NCBI GenBank assembly: GCA_023957975.1
Contig: JAMLGM010000003.1
Location: 183,501 to 247,500, forward strand
Direction: 5' to 3'
DNA length: 64,000 nt
Source of the DNA: Microthrixaceae bacterium
Lineage (GTDB): Bacteria; Actinomycetota; Acidimicrobiia; Acidimicrobiales; Microtrichaceae
The notes below the pieces were generated by a model. The model saw only the letters and a list, made by a program, of their open reading frames with translations. It was not told where the DNA came from and ran no database searches. Within the stretch, counting starts at the first letter, position 1. Each line of letters starts with the position of its first letter. Below, piece after piece: positions 16,821-24,792 of the stretch. Both the position numbers and the translations under genes were made by a program.

Positions 16821-18868
16821 GTCTCACCGACCCACTCCGAATCGGCCCATTCGAAGCGCCGAGCCGTGTCATGTTCGGCCCTCACGAGACCAACCTGGCA
16901 CACGGGCGTGCGCTGTCGGACCGTCACGTTGCCTACTACGAACGTCGGGCCGCGGGAGGCGCAGGCGTCATCGTGGTCGAGGAAGCTTCGGTGCACGGAA
17001 GCGACTGGCCCTACGAACGAGCGCCGCTGGCGGCGGACGCTGGTCCGGGATGGTCGGCAATCGCCGCAGCCTGCCATCACCACGGTGCGGTGGTGCTCGC
17101 GGCGCTCGGGCATTCGGGCGGGCAAGGGTCCTCGGCCTACTCCCAGATGCCGCTGCTTGCGCCGTCGAGGGTTCCCGAGGTCAACACCCGCGAGGTGCCC
17201 AAGTGGATGGAGGTCGACGACATCGATGTGGTCGTGTCGTCGTTCGCCGAGGCGGCGAGGAGCGCGGTCGAGGCCGGCTGCGACGGGGTGGAGATCAACG
17301 CCGGGCAGTACTCGCTCATACGTCAGTTTCTCTCGGCGCTCACCAACCAGCGCGGTGACGAGTGGTCGGCGGGAACGAGGTTCGCACGCGAAGTTCTGAC
17401 GACGGTTCGCGCTGCGGTCGGCGCCGACCACATCATGGCGCTGCGGCTGAGCGCTGATGAACTCGCCCCGTGGGCCGGCATCGTCCCGGAGGTCGGGGCG
17501 CAGATCGCGGCCGAACTCGCCGAATGGGTCGACCTGATCACCGTCGTGCGCGGTGCGATCTTTTCGACCGCGGCCACACGTCCGGATGGTCACACCGAGC
17601 CCGGGTTCAACCTCGAGCTGGCGTCGCAGGTGCGCAATGCGGTGCGCGAGCGTCACGGCGAACGCGTCGCGGTGTTCGCTCAGGGCTCGATCGTGGATGT
17701 CGGCCAAGCGCGTTGGGCCCTCGACGAGGCACGTTGCGATGGCGTTGAAATGACCCGCGCCCAGATAGCGGACGCCGACCTCGTCGCCAAGGTCCGGGCC
17801 GACCGCGCTGCGCACATTCGTCCGTGCATCCTGTGCAATCAAACGTGCAACGTGCGCGATGCCAGGAACCCGATCGTGACCTGTGTGGTCGACCCGCGAA
17901 GCGGCTACGAATGGCATGACGCGGAACCGGCCGTCGCCGGGGTTTCGAACGATCAGCGCCCGAAGCGCTCCGTTGTGGTGGTCGGCGGCGGCCCCGCAGG
18001 GCTGGAGGCCGCGAGAGTCGCGGCCCTCGCAGGCCGCTCGGTGACGTTGCACGAACGACGCGGACGCCTGGGCGGCATGACGACGGTTGCGGCAGCGGGC
18101 TCTGGACGTTCGCGGCTCGCCGCGATCGCCGAGTGGCTTGCAGTCGAAGTCGAACGGCTTGGAGTCGTCGTTCGATTGGGCTCAGAGGTCGCGGCAGGCG
18201 ACCTCGACCCGGACGCTGACGTGGTGATCGCCACCGGTTCGGTGGACGCGCCGGCGTCCTACAAGGTGTCGCGTTCGGCGGTGGTGGTTACCGCGGCTGA
18301 GTTTCTCGAGCGAGGCGAGGCGGTCCTGCCCGATGGTCCTGTCTTCGTCTGGGATCCGATCGGGGGCCCGGTTGCCGTTTCGATTGCGGAGCGATTGTCG
18401 GCACCCGGCGAGGGACCGTCACGATCGGTCGTGTTGGCCACACAGGACAACATCGTCGGAAATGAGCTGAGTCGTTCGGGCGACCTGGCGCCGGCGAACG
18501 CTCGGCTACAGCAGGCGGGTGTCGTTCTGGAGCGTCGAACACTGCTGCGATCCGTCCGAAAGGGTGGCGTCGAGGTCGAGGATCGTTTCAGCGGCGAGAC
18601 GCGCACGATCAAGGCCGCCGTCGTCATCGACTGTGGCCACCGGCTGCCTGACGAGGACCTGTATCGAGCCGTGTCGTCAGACGATGACCGGACCGCCACG
18701 GCGTCGCGACGTCGGGTGGTGCGGGCTGGCGACTCGGTTGCCCCGCGCTCGATTCTCGAGGCGATTCGTGAGGGTCGCGCCGCGATCGCAGCGCTCGACG
18801 GCGATGTCGCCGTGAGCGATGGCGTGGCGATGGGGCCGAAGCGGCTGGGTTCGGAGGCAGGGCACTGA
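16817..18868 (+). CDS. mycofactocin-system FadH/OYE-family oxidoreductase 1
   Basis: A 683-residue fusion of an Old Yellow Enzyme FMN TIM barrel (about 1-335), a 4Fe-4S segment with CILCNQTC and a later Cys, and a C-terminal NAD(P)H/FAD disulfide-reductase fold (VVVVGGGPAGLEAA near 390). This is the 2,4-dienoyl-CoA reductase/NADH oxidase architecture. Its place directly after mftC, overlapping by four bases, and the paralogue behind it match the OYE pair known from mycofactocin clusters. The substrate may be an enoyl thioester or the cofactor itself. The barrel retains YYERRA and the HSGGQ motif. Confidence 0.88.
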   Translation: MSLTDPLRIGPFEAPSRVMFGPHETNLAHGRALSDRHVAYYERRAAGGAGVIVVEEASVHGSDWPYERAPLAADAGPGWSAIAAACHHHGAVVLAALGHSGGQGSSAYSQMPLLAPSRVPEVNTREVPKWMEVDDIDVVVSSFAEAARSAVEAGCDGVEINAGQYSLIRQFLSALTNQRGDEWSAGTRFAREVLTTVRAAVGADHIMALRLSADELAPWAGIVPEVGAQIAAELAEWVDLITVVRGAIFSTAATRPDGHTEPGFNLELASQVRNAVRERHGERVAVFAQGSIVDVGQARWALDEARCDGVEMTRAQIADADLVAKVRADRAAHIRPCILCNQTCNVRDARNPIVTCVVDPRSGYEWHDAEPAVAGVSNDQRPKRSVVVVGGGPAGLEAARVAALAGRSVTLHERRGRLGGMTTVAAAGSGRSRLAAIAEWLAVEVERLGVVVRLGSEVAAGDLDPDADVVIATGSVDAPASYKVSRSAVVVTAAEFLERGEAVLPDGPVFVWDPIGGPVAVSIAERLSAPGEGPSRSVVLATQDNIVGNELSRSGDLAPANARLQQAGVVLERRTLLRSVRKGGVEVEDRFSGETRTIKAAVVIDCGHRLPDEDLYRAVSSDDDRTATASRRRVVRAGDSVAPRSILEAIREGRAAIAALDGDVAVSDGVAMGPKRLGSEAGH

Positions 18869-20850
18869 TGGCTGAGCAGATGTTGTGGTCGCCGTTGCGG
18901 CTCGGGCCGGTGACCTTGAAGAACCGGGTGGTGTTCTCGGCCCACCTGACGAACTATGCGACCCAGGACGGCAAGCCCTCCGACCAACACGTCGCCTATT
19001 ACGCCGAGCGAGCGAAGGGTGGAGCCGGCCTCATCATCACCGAAGAGCACTCGACCCATCCGACCGACTGGCCCTATGAGAAGCTGATCCACGGGTTCAA
19101 CCCGGCGGTGATCGATGGCTACCGCCGGATCACCGAGGCGGTCCACCGTCACGGAACGCCGATCTTCGCACAACTCAACCACAACGGCGGTCAGGCGTCG
19201 TCGATGTTCAGCCGCTTGCCGGTGTGGGCGCCCTCGGCGGTGCCCGACCCGCTGTTTCGCGAGGTCCCCAAGGCGGTCAGCCTCGCGGAGATCGCGGAGA
19301 TCGTCGAGAGCTACGCACTCGTGGCACGCCATTGCCGCGAGGGCGGCTTCGACGGGATCGAGTTGCAGTGCTCTCACTCTTCGATCGTGCGCGGGTTCCT
19401 CTCGCCGGCGACGAACAAGCGAACCGACGGATACGGCGGCTCGATCCCCAATCGGGCGCGAATTCTGGTGGAGATCGTGGAGGCCGTGCGCCAGGCGATC
19501 GGCCCCTCGCTCGCGTTGGGGGTGCGCATCTGCGGCGATGAGTTGATCGACGGGGGTACCACGATCGACGACGCGCTCGAGGTCGCCAAGATCGTTGAAG
19601 CCACCGGAAACGTCGACTACATCAACACCTCGATCGGCGTGGCGACCGCCTCGCTGTTCATGATCGAGGCGTCGATGCACATCCCGCCGAACTACGCGAT
19701 GTTCATTCCGTCGGCCATACGCAAGGTCGTCGATCTTCCAGTGGTCGGGGTCGGTCGTTTCAAAGACCCGCTTCAGGCGGAGCGAGCGCTGCAGGAAGGT
19801 CATTGCGATCTGGTGGGCGTCGTGCGCGGTCAGATCGCTGATGCCGATTTCGCCCGCAAGGCCCGTGCCGGTCACACCGACGACACACGATTGTGTCTGA
19901 GCTGCAACCAGGAATGCGTCGGTCGCATGGGCCTGAACCGCTGGCTGGGTTGCATCGAAAACCCGCGTACGGGCCGCGAATCCCAAGGGGTCGCCGAGGT
20001 GCGGCTCACCACGGCACCGAAGCAGGTCCTGGTGGTGGGTGCTGGGCCGGCGGGGCTGCAGGCGGCGATCGCTGCGGCCCGCAACGGCCACCGGGTCACC
20101 GTGGTCGAGGCGCATGCCGAGCCCGGCGGTCAGGTGCGCCTTGCCGCGTCGGTGCCCAACCGCGCCGAGTTCGGCGACCTCGTTCGTAACCAGCTCAGCG
20201 AGTGTCGACGCCTCGGCGTGTCGATCGAGTACGGCATCCGTGTCGACGCGGCGGAGGTCCGGCGCCGTGGCCCCGATTCCGTGGTCGTCGCCACCGGAGC
20301 CCGCGCCGCGCGGCCGTGGTGGGCTCCGGGCGATGCCGACTGGATCGTCGACGTTCGCGACGTCCTGGATGGGTCGAGCCATCCGGACGGCCAGGTGATC
20401 GTGCTCGACGAGCTCGGGTTTCACCACGCGACCTCGGTGGCCGAACTCCTCGCAGACCGTGGCGCGAGGGTGGAGGTCATCACCAATGGAATGGTCGTTG
20501 GTCAAGACCTCGGCATCACCCTCGACATGGAGAACTGGTGGATTCGTGCCAATGCCAAGGGCATCCTGCAGAGCACCGAACTGGTTCCGATGGGTGTGAG
20601 CGTGGCCGACGACGGCACCAAGACCGTCGAGTTCCAGCATCACCCCACGGGACAGATGCGCTCACGCACCCCCGACTGGGTGGTGCTGGCAGTGCCGGCC
20701 GACCCAGTCGAGGAGCTGTATCTCGAACTGAGCGGTGACGAGGCCTTGCGTGCGGCGGGAGTCGGTGTCGAACGGGTCGGAGACTGCGTCGCCCCACGTC
20801 GCGCACACGCAGCGATCATCGAGGGTGAACGCGCCGGAGCCGGCCTGTGA
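18868..20850 (+). CDS. mycofactocin-system FadH/OYE-family oxidoreductase 2
   Basis: A 660-residue paralogue of the preceding protein sharing its full architecture: FMN barrel with LNHNGGQ, Fe-S segment LCLSCNQECVGRMG, and an FAD/NAD(P)-binding half with VLVVGAGPAGLQAA near 390. The ATG shares one base with the upstream stop (TGATG). Both copies are intact, so they probably have different substrates or form a heteromeric complex. The family is found next to mft genes, and a role using mycofactocin as electron acceptor is inferred, not shown. It ends the first mycofactocin block. A convergent gene begins 34 bases on. Confidence 0.88.
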   Translation: MAEQMLWSPLRLGPVTLKNRVVFSAHLTNYATQDGKPSDQHVAYYAERAKGGAGLIITEEHSTHPTDWPYEKLIHGFNPAVIDGYRRITEAVHRHGTPIFAQLNHNGGQASSMFSRLPVWAPSAVPDPLFREVPKAVSLAEIAEIVESYALVARHCREGGFDGIELQCSHSSIVRGFLSPATNKRTDGYGGSIPNRARILVEIVEAVRQAIGPSLALGVRICGDELIDGGTTIDDALEVAKIVEATGNVDYINTSIGVATASLFMIEASMHIPPNYAMFIPSAIRKVVDLPVVGVGRFKDPLQAERALQEGHCDLVGVVRGQIADADFARKARAGHTDDTRLCLSCNQECVGRMGLNRWLGCIENPRTGRESQGVAEVRLTTAPKQVLVVGAGPAGLQAAIAAARNGHRVTVVEAHAEPGGQVRLAASVPNRAEFGDLVRNQLSECRRLGVSIEYGIRVDAAEVRRRGPDSVVVATGARAARPWWAPGDADWIVDVRDVLDGSSHPDGQVIVLDELGFHHATSVAELLADRGARVEVITNGMVVGQDLGITLDMENWWIRANAKGILQSTELVPMGVSVADDGTKTVEFQHHPTGQMRSRTPDWVVLAVPADPVEELYLELSGDEALRAAGVGVERVGDCVAPRRAHAAIIEGERAGAGL

Positions 20851-20884
20851 GCATTGGCGCAGCGGACGCCGCCGACGAACAGCT

Positions 20885-21382
20885 CTAAGGAGCTTGAACC
20901 TCGACGGTGCCGGTGAATATCTCGATTCCGCTGTAGCTGAATCGAAACACCCCGACCGTGTCGAAGGTGCGTACCACCGCGCCGCCCGCCGGGATCTCGA
21001 AGGATTCGAGTTCGGTACCGGCGTCGTCGAGTATCGCGACGGTGCGGGGCTCGGTGTCGGTGTTGTTGAAGGTCACCGGGGTTTCGGTGGTGACGGTGAC
21101 GTAACCGAGACAAACGTGTTCGGTGTCCATGATCACGTGTGCCTGTTCGGCGGTGAGGAGATCGCCTGGCATGTGCATCTCGCACTGAAGCGCATCGCTC
21201 TCACTCGACATCACCCCGTGGTCGGAGCCATCGCTCGAGGTGCTGTTCGTGGTGGCTTCCTCACCTGAAGAAGCTGTGGTCGTCGTGACCGCAGCGTCCT
21301 CGGAGCCCGTGTCGCCACAGGCTCCGAGGACGAGGGTTGACGCCAGTGTCGCCGCGAGGGCGAGGCGCCGCGTCGGGGTCAT
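20885..21382 (-). CDS. cupredoxin-like lipoprotein
   Basis: A 165-residue protein starting at the ATG at 21382, which shares one base with the stop of the multicopper oxidase upstream (TGATG). A longer reading is possible but would overlap that gene. The signal peptide ends in LGAC (Cys about 21), giving a lipoprotein, followed by a Ser/Thr/Glu linker of about 30 residues. The C-terminal part is beta-sandwich-like (VTVTTETPVTFNNTDTEPRTV, VGVFRFSYSG), as in cupredoxins. I do not see the full His-Cys-His-Met ligand set, so copper binding is uncertain. It may dock with or deliver copper to the oxidase. Confidence 0.65.
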   Translation of the reverse strand: MTPTRRLALAATLASTLVLGACGDTGSEDAAVTTTTASSGEEATTNSTSSDGSDHGVMSSESDALQCEMHMPGDLLTAEQAHVIMDTEHVCLGYVTVTTETPVTFNNTDTEPRTVAILDDAGTELESFEIPAGGAVVRTFDTVGVFRFSYSGIEIFTGTVEVQAP

Positions 21383-22791
21383 CAGGCCGCTGCAGGATCC
21401 TGGACGACGACAGCGGTCACCATACCGAACATGCGCTCTGGTGTTTCCACGTGGTTGAGGATGTGGCAATGCCAGACCCATGTTCCGAGGTCGGTTGCCT
21501 TCACCAGGATGGAATAGCGCTCACCGGGACCGACCGTGATCGTATCGACCCAGAAGGGTTGATCGAGGGTGATGCCGTCTCGTGCCACCACGAGTTGTGG
21601 GAACCCGTGCATGTGCATCGGGTGAACCTGCAGACCTTCGTTGAAGTAGGTCACGAGGAACCAGTCGTCCTTGTTCACCACGACCGGCTCGGTGGAGGGG
21701 AAGCTCTTGCCGTTGAGGCTGTAGCCGATCGCTCCGGCATCGTTGAGGACCATCGGAATTTCCTGGACGATGTTCACGTCGTTGGGAACGTTGATACCCG
21801 AGACGGTCCTGCCGCGTGGGAGTTCGACGTCGCCGACCTGGAACACGCCGAGCATGCCGTTGGGGACGGCCTCCTCGCCGTGCATGTGAGCGTGGTACAT
21901 GCCGTTGTTGCGGGTGTCGGCGGTGAACTCGTAGGTGAATGTTCCGCCGTTGGGAGCGATCGGGTCCTGGGTGTAGGGGGCCACACCGTCCATCTCGTTG
22001 GGGAGATGAATGCCGTGCCAGTGGATGTCGGTGCCGAGTGGAAGGTTGTTGGTCACCTTGATGCGAACGCGATCGCCGACGTCGACCTTGAACCACGGGC
22101 CGGGAACCTGACCGTTGTAGGTCCAGGCATCGACGAACTTGCCGGTTTCGACCTCCCACTTGGTGATGGCGGCGGTGAGTTCAAATTCCTTGGCTCCGTC
22201 GGCGGCGATGGTGAACTCCGCCGGGGTGTTGCCACGACCTTCGGTTGCAGCCTCGTCGGTGCCGAAGGACATCATGCCGGCCATCATGTTGTCGTCGCGT
22301 GCCTGTGCTTCCTCGGGGGTCAGCGAGGTGTGGTCGTGGCTGCTCGACCCTCCAGAGGCGGAGCCACCCGACTCGCCGACGGTCAACGTTGCGGTCATTC
22401 CGGATTCCTTGTGGCCGGCGACCGTGCAGATGATCTCATAGGAGCCAGCGGCGGCATCTTCGATCACGACGGTGGTCGACACACCGGGAGCGATCTCGTC
22501 GGTGAGGATCCCGAGATCGGCGATTTGGAAGTCGTGGGCGACCGAACCGTCGTTGGTGATGTTGATCATGATCTTGCCCGGGGTGGCGTTCAAGTCGCCT
22601 TTGATCGCGAACTCGCTGAGCGAGATGTTGAGGATTGACTCATCGCTGCCCGAACCCGAACCCGAACCCGAACCGCCACCGCCCCAAGCGGCGGTCGCGA
22701 GAACGATCACTCCGATACCGATGAGGTAGACGAGCGTGAACGCGCCAATGATCAGCCCGAGAGACCGGCTCTCACGTTTCTCCGTTGACAT
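21382..22791 (-). CDS. membrane-anchored multicopper oxidase with fused N-terminal blue-copper domain
   Basis: A 469-residue protein. An N-terminal transmembrane helix (11-34) and a Gly/Ser repeat linker (37-49) precede a plastocyanin-like domain with the type 1 set His86, Cys122, His127, Met132. Two multicopper oxidase domains follow: HWH 257-259, HAH 300-302, HPMHMH 390-395 and HCHILNH 441-447 with Met454. These supply the trinuclear centre and a second type 1 site. The start is the ATG with GGAGG nine bases upstream. The extra blue-copper domain suggests electron entry from a partner protein rather than a small phenol. It could be a nitrite reductase relative, but the intact HCH favours O2 reduction. 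A DosR-like box lies about 63 bases upstream. Confidence 0.88.
   Translation of the reverse strand: MSTEKRESRSLGLIIGAFTLVYLIGIGVIVLATAAWGGGGSGSGSGSGSDESILNISLSEFAIKGDLNATPGKIMINITNDGSVAHDFQIADLGILTDEIAPGVSTTVVIEDAAAGSYEIICTVAGHKESGMTATLTVGESGGSASGGSSSHDHTSLTPEEAQARDDNMMAGMMSFGTDEAATEGRGNTPAEFTIAADGAKEFELTAAITKWEVETGKFVDAWTYNGQVPGPWFKVDVGDRVRIKVTNNLPLGTDIHWHGIHLPNEMDGVAPYTQDPIAPNGGTFTYEFTADTRNNGMYHAHMHGEEAVPNGMLGVFQVGDVELPRGRTVSGINVPNDVNIVQEIPMVLNDAGAIGYSLNGKSFPSTEPVVVNKDDWFLVTYFNEGLQVHPMHMHGFPQLVVARDGITLDQPFWVDTITVGPGERYSILVKATDLGTWVWHCHILNHVETPERMFGMVTAVVVQDPAAA
22649..22672 (-). repeat. four-copy hexanucleotide repeat coding a Gly-Ser linker
   Basis: Four perfect tandem copies of CCCGAA on the plus strand, read on the minus strand as a Gly-Ser repeat between the membrane anchor and the first copper domain of the oxidase. 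Such repeats can change length by slippage without shifting the frame. Confidence 0.8.
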
Positions 22792-22853
22792 ACATCCTCC
22801 ACAGATGTCTGGTAGTTGAGGCACATCCTTACAGGGTCGATGGCTTGCGGGCA

Positions 22854-22867
22854 GGGACCGAAGTCCC
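22854..22867. promoter_or_regulatory. DosR/DevR-type box upstream of the multicopper oxidase
   Basis: GGGACCGAAGTCCC, a perfect GGGAC-N4-GTCCC dyad. It matches the core of the mycobacterial DosR box as I recall it (GGGACTWWAGTCCC) except for one inner base. It lies 63 bases before the oxidase ATG and 19 bases beyond the 3' end of the DevR-like gene. Confidence 0.6.
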
Positions 22868-22885
22868 CCGGGTGCGTGACCATCT

Positions 22886-23533
22886 TCACAAGGTGCCGTA
22901 GCGCTCCATGATCCGCGCAGCGTAGACCGCCGCCTGAGCCCGACGTGAAACCCCGAGTTTCGCGAACAGCGCGGTGACGCGGTTTTTGATCGTCTTTTCC
23001 GCAAGGTACATGTGCTCGGCGATCTCGCGGTTGCTCTTGCCCATCGCGATCAGTTCAAGAATCTCGCGTTCCTGGTCGGTCAGCGACTCAAGCGGCTCGT
23101 TCGCTTCACGGTCGGCTCGCACCCGTTCGAGCGACCGTGCCGTGACATCGGGATTCATCGTCGAGCGCCCCTGCGCCGCCGCTCGCACGGTGGCGACGAT
23201 CTCGTTGCCTTTCAGCTGTTTGAGCGCGTAGCCCGACGCCCCCGCCAGCGCAGCTTCGATGAGCGATTCCTCGTCGTCGTAGGAGGTGAGGATGATGCTG
23301 TGCATGCGAGGTGCGCTCGAGCGCAGTTCGCGGCAGATTTCGATGCCGGACCCGTCCGGGAGTCCGAGATCCAACACCGCCACATCCGCGTTGCTCAGTG
23401 GGATCCGTGCGAGGGCATCAGCGACGGTCGCCGCCTCGCCGACCACTTCGAGGTCGGACTCGCGGTTGAACAGGTCGCGCAAGCCGCGCCGGACGATTTC
23501 GTGATCGTCGACGAGAAAGATCCGCGATCCCAC
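22886..23533 (-). CDS. DevR/NarL-family response regulator
   Basis: A 215-residue protein. The receiver domain (1-120) has the acidic pair DD9-10, phosphoacceptor Asp55 in VAVLDLGLPDG, a Thr/Ser switch residue (ILTSYDDE) and Lys in YALKQL. The LuxR-type helix-turn-helix (148-210) contains LTDQEREILELIAMGKSNREIAEHM-type sequence and a recognition helix KTIKNRVTALFAKL like that of mycobacterial DevR. It is divergent from the DevS-like kinase starting 78 bases away, so the two form a two-component pair. A GGGAC-N4-GTCCC dyad next to it suggests that it controls the multicopper oxidase and cupredoxin operon. Confidence 0.9.
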   Translation of the reverse strand: MGSRIFLVDDHEIVRRGLRDLFNRESDLEVVGEAATVADALARIPLSNADVAVLDLGLPDGSGIEICRELRSSAPRMHSIILTSYDDEESLIEAALAGASGYALKQLKGNEIVATVRAAAQGRSTMNPDVTARSLERVRADREANEPLESLTDQEREILELIAMGKSNREIAEHMYLAEKTIKNRVTALFAKLGVSRRAQAAVYAARIMERYGTL

Positions 23534-23598
23534 GGCTCAATGTTGCACGATTCGCAGTGTCCCCTGCGACTCGATGGGTAACGGTTGTCACCCCCGCG

Positions 23599-23604
23599 TA
23601 GGCT
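23599..23604 (+). promoter_or_regulatory. -10-like box (TAGGCT), probable leaderless promoter of the kinase gene
   Basis: TAGGCT with exactly six bases before the ATG at 23611 and no ribosome binding site. Confidence 0.5.
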
Positions 23605-23610
23605 TGCACC

Positions 23611-24744
23611 ATGCAGGGTTCGCTCGGACGCGAGAACCAACGGCGTCTACTCGACGCGATCATTCACATCGGTTCGGAACTTGATCTCGCACCCGTTTTG
23701 CGTCGCATCGTCGAGGTCGCAACCGAACTCGTCGACGCGAACTACGGCGCGCTCGGCGTGCTCGACGAGACAAGAACGCATCTCGCTGAGTTCCAAACGG
23801 TTGGCATGCCCGACGACCAGGTCGACCGCATCGGCGAGCCCCCGAAGGGCCACGGCATTCTCGGGGTGCTCATCGTCGATCCCCGTCCATTGCGGCTTCC
23901 GGATCTCACCAAGCATCCAGACAGTTTCGGTTTCCCGCTCCACCACCCGCCGATGACGTCATTGCTCGGCGTACCGATCATCGTGCGCGGGGAGGCGTTC
24001 GGGAACCTCTATCTGTGCGACAAGCGAGACGGCGGTGTGTTCAGCAGCGAGGACGAGGTACTCGTGGTGGCCCTCGCGTCCGCTGCTGCGATGGCGATCG
24101 ACAACGCCCGCCTCCATTCGCGGGTGTGCGACCTGGCGAGAAATGAGGATCGTGAACGCATCGCCCGCGATCTGCACGACACGGTCATCCAGCGGGTGTT
24201 CGCCGTCGGGCTGGGACTTCAGCAGGCGATGCTCATCGACGACCTCGACGAGGTCCGCGAGCGGATCGACACCGCCATCGATGAGCTCGACGAGACGGCG
24301 CGAGAGGTCCGGTCGGCCATCTTCGAGCTCAAGGCGGTCGAACGCAGCGCGCGGACGCTTCGCGAGTTGATTGCCAGCACCGCGGCCGAGGCGGCCCGGG
24401 TGCTCGGGTTCGAGCCGACCGTGACCCTGACCGGCCCCGTGAACGCTGGGGTGTCCGAAGAACGCGCGGTGCACGTGATTGCGGTGATTCGCGAGGCGTT
24501 GTCGAACGTGGCGCGCCATGCGGAGGCGACGGCGGTGACGATCACATTGTCGGTGGGTGACGGTCATCTGTCGCTGACCGTGGTCGATGACGGGGTCGGG
24601 GTTACCCCGGGCGAGATCGGCGGTCAGGGGCTGTCGAACATGGAAGGACGCGCCGCACGCTTCGGCGGGTCGATGCTGATCACCCCGGCGACGCCGCAGG
24701 GATCGGGCACTCGGGTGACCTGGTCGATTCCGCTGGAGGACTGA
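23611..24744 (+). CDS. DevS/DosT-like GAF-domain sensor histidine kinase
   Basis: A 377-residue soluble kinase with one GAF domain (about 12-168), a HisKA_3 dimerisation helix with His189 in ERIARDLHDTVIQRVF, and a HATPase_c domain (about 285-377). It keeps the segment GFPLHHPPMTSLLGVP, in which mycobacterial DevS/DosT carry the proximal haem His. A haem-based O2/NO/CO or redox sensor is therefore plausible, although DevS has two GAF domains and this protein only one. It is divergent from the DevR-like regulator, its likely partner. Confidence 0.88.
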   Translation: MQGSLGRENQRRLLDAIIHIGSELDLAPVLRRIVEVATELVDANYGALGVLDETRTHLAEFQTVGMPDDQVDRIGEPPKGHGILGVLIVDPRPLRLPDLTKHPDSFGFPLHHPPMTSLLGVPIIVRGEAFGNLYLCDKRDGGVFSSEDEVLVVALASAAAMAIDNARLHSRVCDLARNEDRERIARDLHDTVIQRVFAVGLGLQQAMLIDDLDEVRERIDTAIDELDETAREVRSAIFELKAVERSARTLRELIASTAAEAARVLGFEPTVTLTGPVNAGVSEERAVHVIAVIREALSNVARHAEATAVTITLSVGDGHLSLTVVDDGVGVTPGEIGGQGLSNMEGRAARFGGSMLITPATPQGSGTRVTWSIPLED

Positions 24745-24792
24745 CCCGCTCGTCGGGACCGACCGGGATCGGACACCGACCAGAAGGTTCCA

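Noticed and set aside
21382..22791. Copper nitrite reductase (NirK).
   Set aside because: The HCH motif and the HPMHMH segment give a complete trinuclear centre, a laccase-type feature.
24750..24775. GGGACCGACCGGGA considered as a second DosR-like box.
   Set aside because: It lacks the GTCCC half-site and lies between convergent gene ends.
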